A DNA stretch of 64,000 nt from Desulfosporosinus sp. (GTDB lineage Bacteria > Bacillota > Desulfitobacteriia > Desulfitobacteriales > Desulfitobacteriaceae). This document shows positions 1 to 9,289 of the stretch, piece by piece. The notes under the pieces are model-generated. The model ran no database searches, was not told the origin of the DNA, and saw nothing but the letters and a program-made list of their open reading frames with translations. Both the position numbers and the translations under genes were made by a program. The stretch is from NCBI GenBank assembly GCA_003513495.1, contig DOPM01000040.1:92667-156666 (forward strand), written 5' to 3'. Every line of letters starts with the position of its first letter. Position 1 is the stretch's first letter.

Positions 1-951
1 ATGAGTACGATTTTACCGAGTAAAGATCATCGTTTTAAACACTATTTAACCAATAAATACTGGGTCATTGTCATCGCCCTGTTATGTGCTGTTCTTTGGG
101 GGAGTGCCTTCCCAGTATTAAAAGTAAGCTATCTAGAGCTAGGAATAGCAGCGAATGATAGGTCCGCGATCATAGTTTTCGCAGGAATACGATTCTTCTT
201 AGCTGCTATACTGATTTTCCTATTGACTGTGGTAGGTTTTCGGCAGTCCCCAAAGGTAGGACTGAACATTTTACCTCAACTTCTTTTATTAGGCATACTG
301 CAAATTAGTTTGCAATACTTTTTTTTCTATAATGGATTAGCCCATACTTCCGGTATGAAAGCAGCGATTTTATCATCAGCCAGCACTTTTTTTGTAGTTG
401 TTTTAGCTCACTTCGTATATAGAGATGACCCATTAGATTTCCGAAAAACGTTGGGCTTAATCGCTGGTTTAATGGGGATTATTGTTATTAATTCTGGTCA
501 AGATTTTACCTTGGATTTTTCCTGGTTAGGTGAAGGATTTATGATCCTATCCGGCCTTGTAAGTGCTTTAGGGACTATTTTAGCAAAACGGATTTCCAAA
601 GAGGTTCATCCCTTTGTGGTTACAGCTTGGCAAATGCTTTTAGGATCTCTACTCCTGGTGGTGGTTGGACTACCTGGTCTGAAACCCCACGCCCTGGTTT
701 TTTCCAATAAAGCAGTCATTCTCCTCGTTTATTCTGCTTTTCTTTCCGCTGCCGCGTTTTCTTTATGGTACGCTATCTTAAAATACAATAAAGCTGGAGA
801 GATTAGCGTTTATAAGTTTATGACACCTGTATCAGGAGCTATTTTGTCGGCCTTATTGATTCCAGGAGAAGGTTTGACAGTAAATATGTTTATGGCCCTA
901 GCCCTAGTTGCCCTAGGGCTTATAATTGTTAACTACCAAAGAAGGGTCTGA
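1..951 (+). CDS. EamA/DMT-family membrane transporter
   Basis: A 316-residue integral membrane protein with about ten hydrophobic segments arranged as two repeated EamA halves (roughly residues 22-160 and 172-312), the layout of drug/metabolite exporters of the DMT superfamily. The Trp-Gly-Ser-Ala-Phe-Pro stretch near residue 33 is typical of the first EamA helix. Substrate cannot be deduced; relatives export amino acids, nucleosides or small metabolites across the cytoplasmic membrane. The ATG is the first base of the window, so its ribosome site is not visible and a more upstream start cannot be excluded. It ends in TGA just before a heptanucleotide repeat tract. No functional partner is evident; the next gene, topB, is unrelated. 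Confidence 0.85.
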   Translation: MSTILPSKDHRFKHYLTNKYWVIVIALLCAVLWGSAFPVLKVSYLELGIAANDRSAIIVFAGIRFFLAAILIFLLTVVGFRQSPKVGLNILPQLLLLGILQISLQYFFFYNGLAHTSGMKAAILSSASTFFVVVLAHFVYRDDPLDFRKTLGLIAGLMGIIVINSGQDFTLDFSWLGEGFMILSGLVSALGTILAKRISKEVHPFVVTAWQMLLGSLLLVVVGLPGLKPHALVFSNKAVILLVYSAFLSAAAFSLWYAILKYNKAGEISVYKFMTPVSGAILSALLIPGEGLTVNMFMALALVALGLIIVNYQRRV

Positions 952-956
952 TCGAT

Positions 957-1005
957 GTTCGTAGTTCGAAGTTCGAGGTTCGAAAGACCGAAGACCGAGG
1001 TCCGA
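957..1005. repeat. Seven-unit heptanucleotide tandem repeat
   Basis: Seven consecutive 7-nt units lie here: GTTCGTA, GTTCGAA, GTTCGAG, GTTCGAA, AGACCGA, AGACCGA, GGTCCGA. The first four share GTTCG and the last three share CCGA, so the array drifts along its length. It fills the short gap between the EamA gene and topB and contains no coding signal. Such short degenerate tracts occur in intergenic DNA of several bacterial groups; their function is unknown. Confidence 0.8.
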
Positions 1006-1092
1006 ATGGCTTAGCTATATGGAGAAGGATTCGTGGTTTAAGACGAAAGTCAAGGGTAGGCCTCCTGAGACTAGAAGGAAAGGATGTATGAT

Positions 1093-3273
1093 ATGGGAAA
1101 GACGTTGGTATTAACCGAAAAACCATCTGTGGGCCGAGAAATTGCGAGAATCCTTCATTGTAATCAGAAGGGAAACGGATGCTTTATAGGGGCAAAATAT
1201 GTTGTGGCTTGGGCTTTAGGGCATTTGGTAACCCTCGCTGATCCGGAGTTGTATGATGAGAAATATAAAGCTTGGAAGATAGAAGATCTGCCTATGCTTC
1301 CTACAAAGATGGAATTAGTTGTCATGAAAGAAACGTCCAAACAATTCGGCGTGGTTAAAAACCTAATGAAGAGTCCAGAAATCGTGGATCTGATTATAGC
1401 TACAGATGCTGGGCGAGAAGGGGAGCTGGTAGCACGCTGGATCATAAAAAAAGCCGGATGGAGAAAACCTATCAAGCGTCTGTGGATTTCTTCCCTAACG
1501 GAACGGGCCATTAAAGAAGGGTTTAACCATTTGAAGCCTGGCAAGGACTATGAATCTTTATATGCTGCTGCAGAATGTCGCGCGGAAGCAGATTGGTTGG
1601 TTGGTTTAAACGTCACTAGAGCGTTAACGTGTAAATATAATGCTCAACTATCTGCGGGGAGAGTGCAAACTCCCACCTTAGCAATGGTTGTGGATCGAGA
1701 GAATGAGATAAAACAGTTTGTCCCGAAAGATTATTGGGCACTTAAGGCGCTAGGCAAGGGTGTTACCTTGCGTTGGCAAGATCATAGCGGTCAAAACCGG
1801 ATCTTCGATAAGCAGAAGGCGGAGGCACTAGCGGCTAAATTGACAGGACAAACTGGGGAAGTAATAGAGGTAAAAAAAGAGGCTAAAAAGGAACTTCCTC
1901 CTCTAGCCTATGACCTGACTGAACTGCAGCGGGATGCTAATCGAAAATATGGGTTCTCGGCTAAAACCACATCCTCAGTAATGCAGCAACTCTATGAAAA
2001 TCATAAATTAGTAACCTATCCGCGTACTGACTCCCGTCATATCAGTGAAGATATCGTTCCTACCTTACCAGAACGCTTAAAAAGTGTTGCTCTGGGGCCT
2101 TATGTTGATTTGGCTCGCAGCATTTTACGCAATGAATTAGTCATTACGAAACGGTTTGTCGATAGCTCTAAGGTCACAGATCATCATGCTATTATCCCGA
2201 CGGAACAGCCTCCGACACTGTCTAGGCTAAGCTCTGAGGAACTAAAAATCTACGATTTGATCGTCAGGCGTTTTCTTGCCGTTCTTTCTCCAGCCTTTGA
2301 ATATGAACAAACAGTCCTTAAGGTTGCAATAAAAGGGGAAACGTTTACAGCTAAAGGTAAACTAGTTAAGCTCAAAGGATGGCGAAAGGTTTATGAAGGG
2401 CAGGGTCACTTAGACGATCAATCTGAGACCGGGGATGGAGATTCTGAGCAAACTCTCCCGGAAATTCGCAAAGGGGAGATGCTCAAAAACTTGTCGATTA
2501 AGTTAGATCCAGGCAAAACGAAACCTCCGGGTAGACATACAGAAGCTACATTGCTTTCGGCTATGGAACACCCTGGTAAATTGATTGGAGATCAGAAGTT
2601 GAGAGAAGCTATGGATCAAAGTCATGGCTTAGGAACCCCTGCTACCCGGGCGGAAATCATTGAAAAGCTGTTCAATTCCTTCTATATGAGCCGTCAGGGC
2701 AAAGAAATCATTCCCACCTCCAAGGGAATCCAACTGATTGGTTTGGTCCCCTCAGAACTAAAATCACCGGTATTGACCGCTAAATGGGAACAACAACTGA
2801 CTGAGATAAGCAAAGGACGAGCTGATAGCCAATCCTTTTTGACAGGAATCAGGGGATACGCAAATCAGCTCGTATCCAATGTGATCGGCAGTGAACAGAC
2901 CTTTAAACATGACAACTTGACAAGAAATAAGTGTCCTGAGTGTGGAAAGTACCTTTTGCAGGTCAAGGCTAAAAAGGGCGAAATGTTGGTTTGTCAAGAT
3001 AGAGAATGCGGTTATCGAAAAGGGCTATCTCAAATTTCCAATGCCAGATGCCCGGAATGTCATAAAAAAATGGAGATTAAAGGGGACGGGGCAAATAAGC
3101 TGTTTTCTTGTGCCTGCGGATATCGCGAAAAACTGTCTGCCTTTACTAAACGAAAAGAGGCAGAGAAGGGAAACCTAAACAAGCGAGATGTGAGTAAATA
3201 TTTACAAAACCAAAAAGATAGCGGTCCGATTAATACTGCTTTGGCGGATGCCCTAGCAAAATTAAAGAAATAG
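1093..3273 (+). CDS. topB: DNA topoisomerase III (type IA)
   Basis: A 726-residue type IA topoisomerase that cuts and passes single DNA strands, used in decatenation and recombination-intermediate resolution. The N-terminal TOPRIM domain starts MGKTLVLTEKPSVGRE and carries the acidic DAGREGE motif at about residues 105-111. The catalytic tyrosine is in LVTYPRTDSRH (about Tyr309). The C-terminus has two zinc-ribbon-like modules (CPEC...CQDREC and CPEC...CAC, about residues 615-685), as in the long Firmicute TopB proteins. An ATG lies at 1084, but GGAAAGG directly abuts it and is spaced 9 nt from the ATG at 1093, so 1093 is preferred. The gene converges on the next one with only 14 nt between stops. 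Confidence 0.95.
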   Translation: MGKTLVLTEKPSVGREIARILHCNQKGNGCFIGAKYVVAWALGHLVTLADPELYDEKYKAWKIEDLPMLPTKMELVVMKETSKQFGVVKNLMKSPEIVDLIIATDAGREGELVARWIIKKAGWRKPIKRLWISSLTERAIKEGFNHLKPGKDYESLYAAAECRAEADWLVGLNVTRALTCKYNAQLSAGRVQTPTLAMVVDRENEIKQFVPKDYWALKALGKGVTLRWQDHSGQNRIFDKQKAEALAAKLTGQTGEVIEVKKEAKKELPPLAYDLTELQRDANRKYGFSAKTTSSVMQQLYENHKLVTYPRTDSRHISEDIVPTLPERLKSVALGPYVDLARSILRNELVITKRFVDSSKVTDHHAIIPTEQPPTLSRLSSEELKIYDLIVRRFLAVLSPAFEYEQTVLKVAIKGETFTAKGKLVKLKGWRKVYEGQGHLDDQSETGDGDSEQTLPEIRKGEMLKNLSIKLDPGKTKPPGRHTEATLLSAMEHPGKLIGDQKLREAMDQSHGLGTPATRAEIIEKLFNSFYMSRQGKEIIPTSKGIQLIGLVPSELKSPVLTAKWEQQLTEISKGRADSQSFLTGIRGYANQLVSNVIGSEQTFKHDNLTRNKCPECGKYLLQVKAKKGEMLVCQDRECGYRKGLSQISNARCPECHKKMEIKGDGANKLFSCACGYREKLSAFTKRKEAEKGNLNKRDVSKYLQNQKDSGPINTALADALAKLKK

Positions 3274-3287
3274 GGGAAGTATGTTTT

Positions 3288-5018
3288 TTAAGCTAGACCA
3301 TATTGATTGAGTTTATAATAAAGTGTTCCACGTGAAATTCCAAGAAGTTTTGCTGCAGCCGTCTTATTGCCGTTGGTTTTTTCTAAGGAGATCTTAATTT
3401 GCGTGATTTCCTCGGAAGTTCCCTTGGTTTTAAGAGCTCCTTGGAGGTTTTGAGCTGTTATTGGGTAAACTACGGATGGCAGACGAGAGCTAAAGGGAGT
3501 AAGATTTGAGGGAAGGTATTGACTATTAAGGGTTTCTCCTTCGGAAAGAATGGCTAGTCGTTCGATCACATTGCGTAGTTCCCGAATATTCCCCGGCCAG
3601 TCATAGTTTAAGAAACTAAGCATAACCTCCGGGTCGAGGGTAGGTAGTGTCTTTAGATACTTTTGAGTAAATTCGTATAATAAAGCTTGCACTAAATCAG
3701 GAATATCCTCGGTCCGTTCTCGGAGAGGCGGGACTTCAAGGGCAATAACATTTAAACGATAGTAAAGATCTTCGCGAAACTCACCACGTTGAATCATCTT
3801 AGCTAAGTCGCGGTTTGTCGCGGCAATAATTCGTGTATTCACCGTTAGGGGTTCGGTACCGCCAACTCGGTAAAAACACTTATCCTGCAAAACGCGTAAT
3901 AATTTAACCTGGAGTTCCAGGGGCAATTCCCCAATTTCATCTAAGAAGAGGGTTCCCCCGTGGGCAAGTTCTAACTTACCAGGCTTGCCTTTGCGTTCGG
4001 CACCAGTGAAGGCACCCCCGTTGTATCCAAACAATTCACTCTCGAATAAAGCAGAAGGAATAGCACCACAGTTGATGGCTATAAAGGGTTTAGTAGTTCT
4101 TGGACTATCCTTATGTATTGCCTGAGCAAAGAGTTCTTTGCCGACGCCGCTTTCCCCGGTGATGAGGATGGTTGCTTCACTGCTGGCTACTTTACGCGCA
4201 AAGAATTTCGTGCGTAGGATGGACCGACTTTTTCCGATAATCCTACTGAAGGGATCATCAGAGGGGTTGGTCTTTTGTTTTAGATCGCGTAATTGAGAGC
4301 TAGCCTGGGATAATTCTTCGTTGAGCCGAACGACTTGGGTAATGTCTTGTTCTGTAGAAATGGCACCTACTATCTTACCCTCGTAGATCACCGGAGAGGC
4401 ATTGATCTGGACATGTGTTTCTGGTCGAGGTCTGTGGTAGGCTTGGCGGATCGGACGTCCTTCATCTAAGATTCCAAGTGTTGCCAAGTCCTTCCTTTCA
4501 AAAAAATCAGCAATAGGTCTTCCGACAATGGCTTTCTCTGGTATTGTATACATTTCTTGAGCTTTAGAGTTCCAGTGACTAACGGTCCCGTCGTTTGTCA
4601 CGACAGTTACAGCCTCGTTGACTGTCTCGAGTAGAGTGTTAAAAAAGGTATTTAATATATTCCAAGAACTAAGTAAATGGCTTACAAATAGGGTTGGGGT
4701 AACGATTCCTTTCACTTCACCCCATGGATTAAGTACTATAACAGTACGAAGTTCGTTTAGATGCTCCTGACAAAATAGCAAGGCATCTGTATCTGAATTA
4801 GCTACTAGGGGAGGTGACCAAGGGATTTCGTTGAGTACCTGATTACTTGACTTTAGGAAAGAGGCATGTTCTCTGGTAAGGACTCCTACTGGACACTCAC
4901 CCTGAATTATGACTAAGTGAGCTTTATTAGCCAATTCTAAAGCGTTTTGCAAATTAAGACTCCTGTCTACTAAACGAATATTATGATCCATTAACTCAGA
5001 CATGGTTAAAGACTTCAC
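3288..5018 (-). CDS. Sigma-54-dependent activator with CBS-like and PAS sensor domains
   Basis: A 576-residue bacterial enhancer-binding protein. Residues 1-115 resemble a CBS-domain pair, 120-235 form a PAS domain (TVVTNDGTVSHWN), and 255-490 form the AAA+ domain: Walker A GESGVGKE (288-295), sigma-54 contact loop GAFTGA (335-340), Walker B TLFLDEIGE (356-364) and WPGN (474-477). Residues 540-574 are a Fis-type helix-turn-helix (NKTAAAKLLGISRGTLYYKL). It would activate sigma-54 promoters when its sensor part detects a ligand or nucleotide. It is divergent from livJ, with two identical palindromes between them, and a good sigma-54 promoter lies at 11036 in the same island. That it controls these genes is inference from position. 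Confidence 0.93.
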   Translation of the reverse strand: MKSLTMSELMDHNIRLVDRSLNLQNALELANKAHLVIIQGECPVGVLTREHASFLKSSNQVLNEIPWSPPLVANSDTDALLFCQEHLNELRTVIVLNPWGEVKGIVTPTLFVSHLLSSWNILNTFFNTLLETVNEAVTVVTNDGTVSHWNSKAQEMYTIPEKAIVGRPIADFFERKDLATLGILDEGRPIRQAYHRPRPETHVQINASPVIYEGKIVGAISTEQDITQVVRLNEELSQASSQLRDLKQKTNPSDDPFSRIIGKSRSILRTKFFARKVASSEATILITGESGVGKELFAQAIHKDSPRTTKPFIAINCGAIPSALFESELFGYNGGAFTGAERKGKPGKLELAHGGTLFLDEIGELPLELQVKLLRVLQDKCFYRVGGTEPLTVNTRIIAATNRDLAKMIQRGEFREDLYYRLNVIALEVPPLRERTEDIPDLVQALLYEFTQKYLKTLPTLDPEVMLSFLNYDWPGNIRELRNVIERLAILSEGETLNSQYLPSNLTPFSSRLPSVVYPITAQNLQGALKTKGTSEEITQIKISLEKTNGNKTAAAKLLGISRGTLYYKLNQYGLA

Positions 5019-5076
5019 GGGTGACCACTCCTTTAGGATAATTTTATCCTAAGAAGGAACGGTTGACTAGGCTTTT

Positions 5077-5119
5077 TGTTTAAACATATTGATCAATAAT
5101 GTACATATTTGTTTAAACA
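5077..5119. promoter_or_regulatory. Paired TGTTTAAACA palindromes, candidate activator sites
   Basis: The perfect 10-bp palindrome TGTTTAAACA occurs at 5077-5086 and again at 5110-5119. The centres are 33 bp apart, about three helical turns, so both sites face the same side of the helix. They lie between the divergent sigma-54 activator gene and livJ, where an enhancer-binding protein would be expected to bind. Binding by that protein is inference. Confidence 0.55.
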
Positions 5120-5265
5120 CTAAGAGAGTGTTTATTGTAACCTTTTTAAAAGAAAAAAGTTTTGGATAAAAATATTGTATTTCTTTCATTATCTAGCAGG
5201 GATTTTAAATATTCCGTCAAATATTACATAACAGGATTCAGAAAAATCATAAGGGGAGGAATACA

Positions 5266-6456
5266 ATGTTTCGGAAGAAAAGTAAAGCCTTAGTTGCCAT
5301 GAGTATCATTATGTCCGCATTAATCATGGTAAGTGGTTGCGGCGCGAGTAAGCCAGCAGCAACTCCTACGGGCGATGCAGAAAGCAAAGAACCTATCAAA
5401 ATCGGTTTCCTGGGAGCGAAGACTGGGGATGTGGCAATCTATGGATTGAACACATTAAAGGGTTTGAACATGGCAGTCGAGGAACTCAACAAGGAAGGTG
5501 TCCTTGGAAGACAGATTCAGTTAGTCGAAGAGGATAACGCAGGGCAAAAGGATCAAGCCATTAACATTACCAATAAGTTAATAAGCCAAGACAAGGTTGT
5601 AGCTATCGTTGGTGACCCTACTACAGGTATTACTCGTGTAGCAGGTACCATTGCAAACAGTAAGAAGACGGTTATCATGTCAGCTGGTTCGACAGGTCCA
5701 GACGTCGTTGAAATTGGACCCTACGTTTTCAGAGATACGTTACTAGATACAATTGCTGCTCCTGCAACCATGAAGTACGTAATTGAAGAAAAAGGCTGGA
5801 AAAATGTTGCCTTAATCACATCTAAGAACAATGATTACAGCGTAGGCTTGTCCAAAATCTTCTCTAAGTCTATCGTTGATAACGGTGGTAAAGTGGTTAT
5901 TGAAGAATTCATTCAAGACAAAGACACTGATTTTAGTGGACAGATCACCAAAATCAAAGCAGCTAACCCCGATGTCATTGTGTTCTCAGGCTATTACACT
6001 GAGGGAGCTCTCATCATGAAGAAAGCTCGTGAAGTAGGGATTAAGGCAGTTATGGTCGGTGGAGATGGTCTTCAAGGGGACGATCTCATGAAAATTGGTG
6101 GAGCCGATGTAGAAGGTTCAATCTCTTATGCAGGCTTCTCACCGGAACAGCCAACACCTGATACCGAAAAGTTTATTAACGCTTTCAAAGCAAAGTATAA
6201 CAATGAGTTGCCGGATCTCTTCGCTGCCCAAGGTTATGACGCTTTAATGCTCATTGCTAAGGCTATCAAAGAAGCAAAGAGTGCTGATCCTGAGAAGTTT
6301 AAAGATACCCTTGCTCAGACTAAGAATTATGAAGGTGTATCTGGAACCATTACCTTCCAAGAAGGTCGTGAGCCAATTAAGAGCCCAGTTTATCTGCTGG
6401 AAGTTAAGGGTGGCAAGTTCACCTTACTGAAAAAAGTCCCTGTAGAAGTAAAATAA
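5266..6456 (+). CDS. livJ: Branched-chain-amino-acid-type ABC transporter substrate-binding lipoprotein
   Basis: A 396-residue type 1 periplasmic-binding-fold protein (Leu/Ile/Val-binding family). It has a basic N-terminus, a hydrophobic signal segment and a lipobox (VSGC, Cys at about residue 25), so it should be tethered to the outer face of the membrane. The mature part begins with KIGFLGAKTGDVAIYG, the usual start of this fold, and contains the GDPTTGITRVAG ligand-pocket region. ATG 5266 follows AAGGGGAGGAA with good spacing. It is first in livJHMGF. The true ligand may not be a branched-chain amino acid, because the family also binds amides, urea, aromatic acids and other amino acids. 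A strong stem-loop follows the stop. Confidence 0.92.
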   Translation: MFRKKSKALVAMSIIMSALIMVSGCGASKPAATPTGDAESKEPIKIGFLGAKTGDVAIYGLNTLKGLNMAVEELNKEGVLGRQIQLVEEDNAGQKDQAINITNKLISQDKVVAIVGDPTTGITRVAGTIANSKKTVIMSAGSTGPDVVEIGPYVFRDTLLDTIAAPATMKYVIEEKGWKNVALITSKNNDYSVGLSKIFSKSIVDNGGKVVIEEFIQDKDTDFSGQITKIKAANPDVIVFSGYYTEGALIMKKAREVGIKAVMVGGDGLQGDDLMKIGGADVEGSISYAGFSPEQPTPDTEKFINAFKAKYNNELPDLFAAQGYDALMLIAKAIKEAKSADPEKFKDTLAQTKNYEGVSGTITFQEGREPIKSPVYLLEVKGGKFTLLKKVPVEVK

Positions 6457-6491
6457 GATTAAAAACCGGGTTTCGATCCCTTACTAATAGC

Positions 6492-6531
6492 TTGTAGCAG
6501 CACTAAGGTCCTAGGACCAGTGCTGCTACAA
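6492..6531 (+). other. Intercistronic stem-loop between livJ and livH
   Basis: TTGTAGCAGCACT (6492-6504) pairs perfectly with 6519-6531, with a further GGTCC/GGACC pairing in the apical part. No T-run follows, so it is a poor intrinsic terminator. A hairpin in this position usually protects the abundant binding-protein message from 3' decay or partly attenuates transcription into the permease genes. Confidence 0.6.
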
Positions 6532-6621
6532 ATAATTAAGGTAAATTCCGACAATTTCCACTATATTACATGATTTTACCCGCATTTTATACTCCCACTT
6601 AACTTAAGGAGGGCGCCAAAT

Positions 6622-7509
6622 TTGCCGATTTTAAACAATCTGATGCAGCAACTTGTCAACGGGCTCGCCCTAGGTAGCATCTATGCTCTTATAGCCTTAG
6701 GCTACACCATGGTGTACGGTATTATTGGCATGATCAATTTCGCTTATGGCGAAATATTTATGTTTGGCGCATATGCCGGCCTAGTTCTAGCATTGACGAA
6801 TTACGTTAATGTTTACGTAGCCTTACTAGGCGCTACGGTTATCACTATGGTGCTTGGAGTTGTCATTGAGCGAGTCGCTTATAAACCGCTTCGCCGTTCA
6901 TCACGACTTTCGGCGTTAATTAGTGCTATCGGGGTATCGATCTTCCTGTCTTCTTTAATGGTTCGGATGAAGGGACCTAATACAAGGGGCTTCCCTAAAC
7001 TTTTTGAGAATAGAATTTTTGAAATTGGGGATTTCCAGATTACAATTTACCAAATTGTAATTATTGGAGTAGCAGGTCTCTTAATGCTTGGATTACACCT
7101 TTTTGTCTCGTATACCAAAATGGGTAGGGCGATGCGTGCATGTTCCCAAGACAGGGATGCAGCGAGCCTTATGGGGGTTAATATTGACCGAGTTATATCA
7201 GTGACGTTTGCCATAGGGTCTGGCTTAGCAGGAGCTGCTGGGGTATTAGCCGGTATCTATTTTAACGCAGTTCAGCCTTATATGGGGCTTTTGGCGGGTC
7301 TTAAAGCCTTCGCTGCAGCAGTCCTTGGAGGAATTGGAAGTATTCCTGGGGCTATGATTGGTGGACTAATGATTGGCTTAACCGAAATACTAGGTATCAC
7401 AGTGAACTTATCTCAGTACAAGGATGCCTTCGCCTTTACCATCCTTATATTGGTGCTCTTGTTCAAACCATCGGGAATCATGGGGCGAAAAGCCAATAAA
7501 AAGGTGTAA
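6622..7509 (+). CDS. livH: Branched-chain-amino-acid-type ABC transporter permease
   Basis: A 295-residue polytopic membrane protein of the LivH family. The early segment LALGSIYALIALGYTMVYGI and the downstream GMINFAYGE are hallmark LivH sequences, and the later GAAGVLAGIYF and AAVLGGIGSIPGAMIGG segments form the loop that meets the ATPases. The start is TTG at 6622, supported by AAGGAGGG at 6606-6613 (8-nt spacer); no ATG or GTG fits as well. It forms the membrane channel with LivM. livM follows, with its ribosome site overlapping the livH stop, so the two are probably translationally coupled. Confidence 0.93.
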   Translation: MPILNNLMQQLVNGLALGSIYALIALGYTMVYGIIGMINFAYGEIFMFGAYAGLVLALTNYVNVYVALLGATVITMVLGVVIERVAYKPLRRSSRLSALISAIGVSIFLSSLMVRMKGPNTRGFPKLFENRIFEIGDFQITIYQIVIIGVAGLLMLGLHLFVSYTKMGRAMRACSQDRDAASLMGVNIDRVISVTFAIGSGLAGAAGVLAGIYFNAVQPYMGLLAGLKAFAAAVLGGIGSIPGAMIGGLMIGLTEILGITVNLSQYKDAFAFTILILVLLFKPSGIMGRKANKKV

Positions 7510-7522
7510 GGAGGGAATGGCG

Positions 7523-8491
7523 ATGAAGAAATTACTTAATAATTGGATTGTCCAGGTTCTGCTGTTCCTTAGTGTGCTTGCCTTAACTGCGTTGAGCACA
7601 TCTATTATTCAGGACATTATTCCACCCTATCTTTTAATGATTGGATTATTTATAGGTATAAATTTAATCATGGCCCTAGGCTTAAATCTGATTACGGGAG
7701 TAACTGGTCAGCTGTCCCTAGGTCATGCGGCATTTATGAGTATCGGAGCATATGCTTCGGCGATTGCTACTGTAAATTATGATCTGCCATTTCTGATTGG
7801 AGTTTTAATTGGCGGTCTCGCAGCGGGTCTGATTGGGATAATTATTGGCTTTCCGACTCTGCGTCTGACAGGGGATTACTTAGCTATTGCCACGTTGGGT
7901 TTTGCAGAAATCGTGCGAGTCCAATTCACGAACATGAAAATTACCAATGGTGCCATTGGTTTTCTAGGAATTGAAGGATCCACTACCTTTCCTATCGTTA
8001 TGACTATTGTAGTGCTGACAATCTGCTGCATGGTGTGGATAGAAAATTCTCGGAACGGTCGGGCTATGCTTGCCATTCGAGAAGATGAAATTGCTTCCTC
8101 AGCAGTTGGGATTAACACGACATTGTATAAAATTCAGGCCTTTGCCATTGGCTCTTTTTGTGCAGGAGTGGGGGGAGCGCTGTTCGCTCATACCACGACG
8201 TTTATTCAACCCACCGATTTCGGCTTTCTTAAATCCGTCGATATTTTAAGTATTGTTGTTCTCGGGGGATTGGGAAGTATTCCGGGAACTATCATTGGTG
8301 CGATCGTTCTTACCTCAGCCCCAGAAATCTTAAGACCACTCGCAAACTATAGGATGATTGTTTACGGGTTACTGCTGGTTGTGATCATGATCTTCCGTCC
8401 CTATGGTTTATTGGGCGGAGTGAATTTAAGGCAGGCCGTTCGCCGTGCATTAATGATACCTAAGAAAAAACAGGCCGGACGGGGGGAATAA
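7523..8491 (+). CDS. livM: Branched-chain-amino-acid-type ABC transporter permease
   Basis: A 322-residue polytopic permease of the LivM family, second half of the transport channel. Diagnostic stretches are NLITGVTGQLSLGHAAF near residues 50-66 and VLGGLGSIPGTIIGA near 255-270. The frame is open further upstream, but AAGGAGGG at 7508-7515 sits 7 nt from ATG 7523 (MKKLLNNW) and only 1 nt from ATG 7517, so 7523 is preferred. It ends two bases before the livG start. Nothing is missing compared with family members. Confidence 0.93.
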   Translation: MKKLLNNWIVQVLLFLSVLALTALSTSIIQDIIPPYLLMIGLFIGINLIMALGLNLITGVTGQLSLGHAAFMSIGAYASAIATVNYDLPFLIGVLIGGLAAGLIGIIIGFPTLRLTGDYLAIATLGFAEIVRVQFTNMKITNGAIGFLGIEGSTTFPIVMTIVVLTICCMVWIENSRNGRAMLAIREDEIASSAVGINTTLYKIQAFAIGSFCAGVGGALFAHTTTFIQPTDFGFLKSVDILSIVVLGGLGSIPGTIIGAIVLTSAPEILRPLANYRMIVYGLLLVVIMIFRPYGLLGGVNLRQAVRRALMIPKKKQAGRGE

Positions 8492-8493
8492 AG

Positions 8494-9276
8494 GTGAGTT
8501 TATTAACTTTAAACAACGTAACCATCCGCTTCGGCGGTCTGACTGCAGTAGATACAGTGAACTTAGAAGTCAAGCAGGGCGAAATATTAGCCTTAATTGG
8601 TCCTAATGGAGCGGGTAAAAGTACCATGTTTAACCTGATCACCAGTATCTATCAACCCACCGAGGGCACAATAACCTTAGAAGGCAAATCCTTAGTTGGT
8701 GTCGCTACCCATAAGATTGCGGATATGGGTATTACCAGAACCTTTCAAACGATTCGCTTGTTTACAGAACTCTCTGTCTTGGACAATGTAAAAATTGGAT
8801 GTCACTGCCGAGGGAAAGCGGGCTTGTTACAAGCTTTAACTCGCCTGCCGGGGATGAAACGTGAAGAAGCGGAAATAGAAGAAAAAGCGATTAAATCCCT
8901 TGAATTTCTCGATTTAGCTTCAAAGCGGGATGAAATGGCGAAGAATCTCTCCTATGGTGAACAAAGACGTTTAGAAATTGCCAGAGCTTTGGTATCTAAG
9001 CCGAAGATTCTTCTGTTAGATGAGCCAGCAGCTGGAATGAACCCTCAAGAAAAGGTAGTTTTAATGGAAATGATTCGCAGAATTCGGGATACAGGCATTA
9101 CTGTTTTTCTTGTAGAACACGATATGAAACTAGTTATGGGTATTTCTGAGAGAATTGCTGTGCTGGACTATGGTAAATTGATTGCTGAAGGGACGCCTCT
9201 AGAGGTTCGAAGTAACAAAGCTGTTATCGAAGCATATTTGGGCTCCGGTAAATTTAAAAGTAGAATTCGGCGCTAG
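8494..9276 (+). CDS. livG: Branched-chain-amino-acid-type ABC transporter ATPase
   Basis: A 260-residue ABC ATPase: Walker A GPNGAGKST (about residues 37-45), signature LSYGEQRRLEIARAL, and Walker B ILLLDEPAAGMNP. The LSYGEQ signature and the AAGMNP stretch are characteristic of LivG rather than LivF. The start is GTG at 8494, two bases after the livM stop, with a GGGGGGAA ribosome site inside the end of livM. The protein works in the cytoplasm as a heterodimer with LivF to power transport through LivHM. The C-terminal half includes the LivG family segment EGTPLEVRSNKAVIEAYLG. Confidence 0.95.
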   Translation: MSLLTLNNVTIRFGGLTAVDTVNLEVKQGEILALIGPNGAGKSTMFNLITSIYQPTEGTITLEGKSLVGVATHKIADMGITRTFQTIRLFTELSVLDNVKIGCHCRGKAGLLQALTRLPGMKREEAEIEEKAIKSLEFLDLASKRDEMAKNLSYGEQRRLEIARALVSKPKILLLDEPAAGMNPQEKVVLMEMIRRIRDTGITVFLVEHDMKLVMGISERIAVLDYGKLIAEGTPLEVRSNKAVIEAYLGSGKFKSRIRR

Positions 9277-9289
9277 GGAGGACCAAGAC

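Noticed and set aside
929..1126. Minus-strand 65-codon reading frame over the heptamer repeat
   Set aside because: Its sequence is produced by the tandem repeat, it has no ribosome site and it overlaps the topB start.
5161..5178. TTGGATAAAAATATTGTA upstream of livJ as a sigma-54 promoter
   Set aside because: GG and the -12 dinucleotide are 11 bases apart instead of 10, and the -12 reads GT rather than GC. It is too weak to call.
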